This document shows, in pieces, positions 32,161 to 35,078 of a DNA stretch of 35,078 bases. Numbering within the stretch: position 1 is the stretch's first letter; the number at the start of each line of letters is the position of its first letter. The notes below the pieces were generated by a model, which was given only the letters and a program-made list of their open reading frames with translations, did not search any database and was not told the DNA's origin. This DNA comes from Bacillus sp. AFS088145 (GTDB taxonomy: Bacteria; Bacillota; Bacilli; Bacillales; Bacillaceae_G), in NCBI RefSeq assembly GCF_002564465.1, contig NZ_NUUX01000015.1, forward strand, positions 43,414-78,491, given 5' to 3'. Position numbers and translations under genes: made by a program.

Positions 32161-32521
32161 CTGTTCCTCCTCGTATAGATTATATCGATTTTACCTTATA
32201 TCGATATATAGGTGTTCTCTTTCTTTTCAACACCCATATGTAGTATTTATCCCGTCTCAACAAGATATAAATATACCGACTTAAGAAGTAAAAGTCAATG
32301 TAAACGACTGAAATAAACTTATTTAAATTTGCACTATTTCCTACAAATTTCATTGACAAATATATATATTACTATTGGATGTTTAAAAACAACTACAAGA
32401 ATTCCTTCTTCATAAATATCCTTCAATGGAAAGATTGTTCATATAAATTTTAAAAATAAGTATGCTAATTTCTCTATTAAATAGTGTACAATTTATAGAT
32501 ATTAAAGAATGGAGAAATCAC
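32161..32521. other. Divergent intergenic region, nrdJ and thioesterase gene
   Basis: 361 bp without a supportable gene. A longer version of the thioesterase frame starting at 32462 has no ribosome binding site. The nrdJ side contains GGTGTT / AACACC inverted repeats (about 32212-32235) around a TTGAAA -35-like box and the TATATCGATATA boxes described separately. Confidence 0.5.
32180..32208 (-). promoter_or_regulatory. Tandem TTATATCGAT boxes and palindrome in the nrdJ leader/promoter
   Basis: TTATATCGAT occurs at 32180-32189 and 32196-32205, a 16-bp period. The second box extends into the 12-bp perfect palindrome TATATCGATATA. Together with TTGAAA 14-16 bp upstream on the minus strand it may overlap the -10 (TATATA/TATATC). 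It is a plausible repressor site just before nrdJ; it does not fit the NrdR box. Confidence 0.45.
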
Positions 32522-33016
32522 ATGGTAACTTGTAATGAAACAAGAGTCATTAGAACAAATTTAGTTCTTCCCAATGATGTAAATAGTCATAACACTTTGT
32601 TTGGTGGAAAATTAATGAATGACTTAGATATTATCGGAAGTATATCAGCAATGAAATTCTGCCGATCTTCAATTGTAACTGCTTCAACTGATTCAGTTGA
32701 CTTTCTTCACCCGATTACGATGAAAGATTCGGTTGCATTCGAAAGTTATGTAACTTGGACTGGCACTTCATCATTTGAAGTTTTCGTGAAAGTAACTGCA
32801 GAAAACTTAAGAACTGGAGAAGAGAAAATCGCAGCAACTGCTTTTTTAACTTTTGTTGCATTGGATCAAGAAGGTAACTTAATTAAAGTTCCACAAATTG
32901 TTCCCGAAACGGAGGAAGAAAAATTCTTATATCAAGGCGGAGAAGAACGCGCTAAAATCCGTAAAAATAGAAGACTTAAAAGTAAGGAATTAGCAGACTT
33001 TTTTTACAAAAAATAA
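32522..33016 (+). CDS. Acyl-CoA thioesterase, hotdog fold (YkhA-like)
   Basis: A 164-residue cytoplasmic hydrolase of the acyl-CoA thioesterase II/BFIT group. Family landmarks are VLPNDVNSHNTLFGGKLM with the catalytic Asn/Asp region near 17-34, ASTDSVDFLHPI, and AATAFLTFVALD. It strongly resembles B. subtilis YkhA, including a basic ARKIRKNRR-like tail. It hydrolyses acyl-CoA of undetermined chain length. The start at ATG 32522 has GGAG seven nt upstream and aligns with YkhA. An ATG 60 bp earlier would add residues absent from homologues. It is monocistronic. Confidence 0.92.
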   Translation: MVTCNETRVIRTNLVLPNDVNSHNTLFGGKLMNDLDIIGSISAMKFCRSSIVTASTDSVDFLHPITMKDSVAFESYVTWTGTSSFEVFVKVTAENLRTGEEKIAATAFLTFVALDQEGNLIKVPQIVPETEEEKFLYQGGEERAKIRKNRRLKSKELADFFYKK

Positions 33017-33056
33017 AAAATGGGACGACTAATGTCTTCCCATTTTAGTTTTTTAA
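33017..33056 (+). terminator. Terminator of the thioesterase gene
   Basis: AAAATGGGA / TCCCATTTT with an inner GAC/GTC pairing, followed by AGTTTTTT. It starts one base after the stop codon. Confidence 0.85.
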
Positions 33057-33077
33057 GCAAAGTACATGAAACTTTAT

Positions 33078-33115
33078 TTTCAGACTGATTGCGAGCGTTT
33101 TCGGGCAGTTTGAAA
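33078..33115. repeat. CAGACTG-family hairpin copy
   Basis: TTTCAGACTG (33078-33087) pairs with CAGTTTGAAA (33106-33115) over 10 bp with one wobble or mismatch; the loop is 18 nt. It carries the 13-mer TCAGACTGATTGC also found at 3516, and reads CAGACTGATTGCGAGCG against CAGACTAATTGAAAGCG at 14027. It abuts the stop of the minus-strand metallopeptidase gene and may double as its terminator. Confidence 0.6.
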
Positions 33116-33116
33116 C

Positions 33117-33824
33117 CTATACAGTCATTTTCCAACTAGATAATGCTAACCAATCTTCTCTTTCCTTATATTCTGGAATAATTTTACCGACAAGTCGCCA
33201 AAATGACCTATCGTGATTCATATGAACCATATGGCACATTTCATGAACAACTACATAATCAATCACCTTTTGAGGTGCCATTGCTAGTTTCCAATTAAAT
33301 GTTAATTGCCTTTTTGAATCACAGGTACCCCAGTTTGTTTTACTATCAGTAATACGAATTGATGACGGCTTTACTTTAAAATTACTTTGATACTTCTGAA
33401 TACTCTTTTCAACTATTGCTTTAATTTGTTGGTAATAAAACCTTTTAAGTGCCTGTTTTATTCGTTCATCCTCTAGTTGTTTTACAATAATATTTAGCCT
33501 ATTTCCTTCAAAAACTACCTGATCTTGTTGAATACTTTCATCGTGTGAAATTTGTATAGGATATGAATTCCCTAAATAAAGAAATGTCTCACCAAATTCA
33601 TAAGTCCGTTCTTTTGGACCACGAAGTCGCTCCTTCATTTCATTTGATTTTTGAAGAATCAACTCCCAATTAGCCTCTAAAACTTCAATGACACTTTTAT
33701 CAGGTGTATCTTTAGGAGCCTGAACCTCAACGTTTCCATAAGCATCTATATAAATACCGATCGATTTCCGCTTTTTATACTTTATATTAAAACTGATTGT
33801 TTCATTTAAATATGTATGTATCAT
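33117..33824 (-). CDS. YgjP/SprT-like zinc metallopeptidase-fold protein (DUF45)
   Basis: A 235-residue protein of the YgjP family. The C-terminal gluzincin helix holds HEMCH (194-198), with a third ligand at His204 in NHDRSFW. Upstream is the family motif WGTCDSKRQLTFNW (165-178). The N-terminal half is a beta-rich region (ISFNIKYKKRKSIGIYI). Family members have been linked to nucleotide pyrophosphatase activity or found near restriction genes, but no restriction genes are visible here. AGGTGAG precedes the ATG. It stands alone between convergent thioesterase and parallel DUF5995 genes. Confidence 0.88.
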   Translation of the reverse strand: MIHTYLNETISFNIKYKKRKSIGIYIDAYGNVEVQAPKDTPDKSVIEVLEANWELILQKSNEMKERLRGPKERTYEFGETFLYLGNSYPIQISHDESIQQDQVVFEGNRLNIIVKQLEDERIKQALKRFYYQQIKAIVEKSIQKYQSNFKVKPSSIRITDSKTNWGTCDSKRQLTFNWKLAMAPQKVIDYVVVHEMCHMVHMNHDRSFWRLVGKIIPEYKEREDWLALSSWKMTV

Positions 33825-33910
33825 TTTTTCTCACCTATCGTTAACCTTTTAATCCTGAATCTTTACAATTATATAATATACTACAGTAGAAGTTTTAATT
33901 TTTAAATAGT

Positions 33911-33937
33911 AAAACAACACTCTAATATACAGTGTTG
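33911..33937 (-). terminator. Terminator of the DUF5995 gene
   Basis: CAACACT / AGTGTTG with a 9-nt loop, followed on the minus strand by four T. It is 44 nt after the stop. Confidence 0.7.
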
Positions 33938-33980
33938 CCTGAAAATTTTTAGTTGTCCAATCTGCTTACTCACTTTGAAC

Positions 33981-34796
33981 TTACAATTGAATATCACCAG
34001 TTGAAGTTGTTTCAAATCGATTATGATTTAAAAGATCTAAGTTTCTTTCAATATTTTTGGATTCACGAAAACGAATTGCCCATAAACCAGCCTTCAGCAT
34101 CCAACTACTTGGACGGGCGACCATGTTTCCAATCGATGCAACCTCATTATCATGCACTTTTATCAGACCTACCCACTCACTTTCATTAGCTGCAGCCAGC
34201 TTTTTCGCAAAATCCCATGCGTAATTTCGAGACTTCTCTAGACTAAAGTTTATGATTGCCTTTGAAGCTTTTGGGTCAACATGATCTAAAAAACCAATCC
34301 AAGGTGAAATACGATCCATGTCATCCCTCACTTCATCCACTAATGATGCCAAAATACTATTTATTTTCATAAAGTCATTGTAAAGTGATAAAATATCAGA
34401 TCCTTGGCATACCTTCGCAGCAGCTACTCCTAGATCCAGATTAATATGTGCATTAATGCCAAGCAATAAATGCTGTAGCAAAATAGATTGTCGGTTTTCT
34501 GCGTGACGAAATGCTAAATTCCAACTGAGACTTAAAGGCTCACTATTTAAATAGCTTTTAAGTGCTTTTAAATAGAAATTTGCAAAATTCACATCCAAAC
34601 TTTCCATTCTTGCTCCGTCTTCGAACTGATTATTTAAAATTCCAACTTTCACTTTAATTGTTACCAACCGATATAAAGAAGCAAAATATCCTAGTTTGTT
34701 TTTTGTTTTATTGCTCATTGAAATAATTTCATCTAACTGTTCAATTACATCATCGATTGTATTTGCGTTTCCTATTTGCTTTGATAGACTATTCAT
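33981..34796 (-). CDS. DUF5995 family protein
   Basis: A 271-residue, mostly helical protein with no signal peptide or membrane helix. The hallmark is LQHLLLGINAHINLDLGVAAA (about residues 109-129), typical of DUF5995, with other conserved points at FANFYLKAL and LSWNLAFRHAE. The histidines and acidic residues in that segment look like a buried metal or active site, but no function is established that I know of. AGGAG lies eight nt before the ATG. Monocistronic. Confidence 0.85.
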   Translation of the reverse strand: MNSLSKQIGNANTIDDVIEQLDEIISMSNKTKNKLGYFASLYRLVTIKVKVGILNNQFEDGARMESLDVNFANFYLKALKSYLNSEPLSLSWNLAFRHAENRQSILLQHLLLGINAHINLDLGVAAAKVCQGSDILSLYNDFMKINSILASLVDEVRDDMDRISPWIGFLDHVDPKASKAIINFSLEKSRNYAWDFAKKLAAANESEWVGLIKVHDNEVASIGNMVARPSSWMLKAGLWAIRFRESKNIERNLDLLNHNRFETTSTGDIQL

Positions 34797-34962
34797 TACT
34801 CACTCTCCTAACTGTTGTGACAAGTGTGTTGTATTAGATTTGTTAATCAATATGCTTTTAAAAAGATACTTTTAATAGTGGGGTATATCTTTTGATATTC
34901 AGTACGTCTATTGATAATTCCTTCGTATGGCGAACACTTCATGAACTTTGCTTAAATAACAA

Positions 34963-34995
34963 AAAAAGAGCAACTCATCATGAGTTGCTCTTTTT
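34963..34995. terminator. Bidirectional terminator
   Basis: AAAAAGAGCAACTCAT and ATGAGTTGCTCTTTTT are exact complements (16 bp) around one base. It lies in the 257-bp gap upstream of the DUF5995 start and of the next plus-strand gene. No plus-strand gene precedes it in the window, so it may be an insulating element or an attenuator for the next gene. Confidence 0.8.
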
Positions 34996-35053
34996 CACGC
35001 TGTTGAAAAACAATCTTGTCAATTAATGATCAAATTTTCGTAAAAGGAGTAGA

Positions 35054-35078
35054 ATGATGTTGATTTCCATTACAGGAT
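35054..35078 (+). CDS. Start of a gene cut by the window end
   Basis: AAGGAG at 35044-35049 is followed by two ATG codons (35054 and 35057), then codons for LISITG up to the edge. The 7-nt spacing favours the second ATG. Too short to identify. Confidence 0.4.

Noticed and set aside
32161-32300. NrdR boxes or a cobalamin riboswitch upstream of nrdJ
   Set aside because: AACACC-TATATAT resembles half of an NrdR box, but the second half is out of register; no B12-box-like structure is visible.
32462-32521. N-terminal extension of the thioesterase from an upstream ATG
   Set aside because: No ribosome binding site at 32462; the extra 20 residues are not seen in YkhA, and GGAG supports 32522.
1-35078. 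CRISPR arrays, tRNA or rRNA genes, transposase genes
   Set aside because: I scanned for regularly spaced repeats, tRNA-like cloverleaf ends and transposase motifs and saw none.

Overview
The window looks like chromosome of an AT-rich, low-GC, endospore-forming member of the Bacillaceae. It carries the sleB-ypeB spore-germination pair, strong AGGAGG-type ribosome binding sites, frequent GTG and TTG starts, CcpA-type cre boxes, and many hairpin-plus-T-tract terminators. I cannot name the species from this sequence alone.

Layout. At 0.4-1.9 kb a FusB-type EF-G-binding protein gene faces a TerC-family membrane protein gene across a shared terminator. At 2.0-3.4 kb a MarR-GNAT fusion lies behind a palindromic operator that overlaps its promoter, followed by a small membrane-anchored protein. 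At 3.6-6.5 kb (minus strand) an ABC exporter is followed by a methyltransferase with an aberrant C-terminus and the orphan 3' end of another gene, which suggests a deletion junction. At 6.8-9.8 kb is a large RND-type exporter.

At 10.0-11.4 kb (minus strand) is the most interesting system: an NprR/PlcR-like HTH-TPR regulator whose stop codon overlaps, as ATGA, the start of a 50-codon gene for a secreted pro-peptide ending SNKKEDDPKPPGS. This is the layout of an RRNPP quorum-sensing cassette, and the peptide tail is not one I recognise. At 11.5-15.9 kb (minus strand) is a chb/lic-like operon: PTS IIB, IIC and IIA, a GH4 phospho-glycosidase and a ChbG deacetylase. It would import and hydrolyse a beta-linked disaccharide such as chitobiose or cellobiose. 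It has a cre box at its start and a large GC-rich nested palindrome containing a second cre box between IIC and IIA.

At 16.3-18.4 kb is sleB-ypeB. At 18.5-23.0 kb (minus strand) is a likely surface-polymer operon: a coiled-coil protein, a two-domain glycosyltransferase and an LtaS-like sulfatase-fold transferase. At 23.1-25.7 kb are an EamA transporter with an attenuator-like leader hairpin and the SelO AMPylase. At 26.0-29.4 kb (minus strand) is a vanR-vanS-vanY-vanZ-like set without vanH, vanA or vanX. At 29.6-32.2 kb is a B12-dependent ribonucleotide reductase. At 32.5-34.8 kb are an acyl-CoA thioesterase, a YgjP-type metallopeptidase and a DUF5995 protein. The window ends a few codons into another plus-strand gene.

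Dispersed through the window are three copies of a CAGACTrATTG motif in intergenic DNA. They are probably members of a palindromic repeat family.
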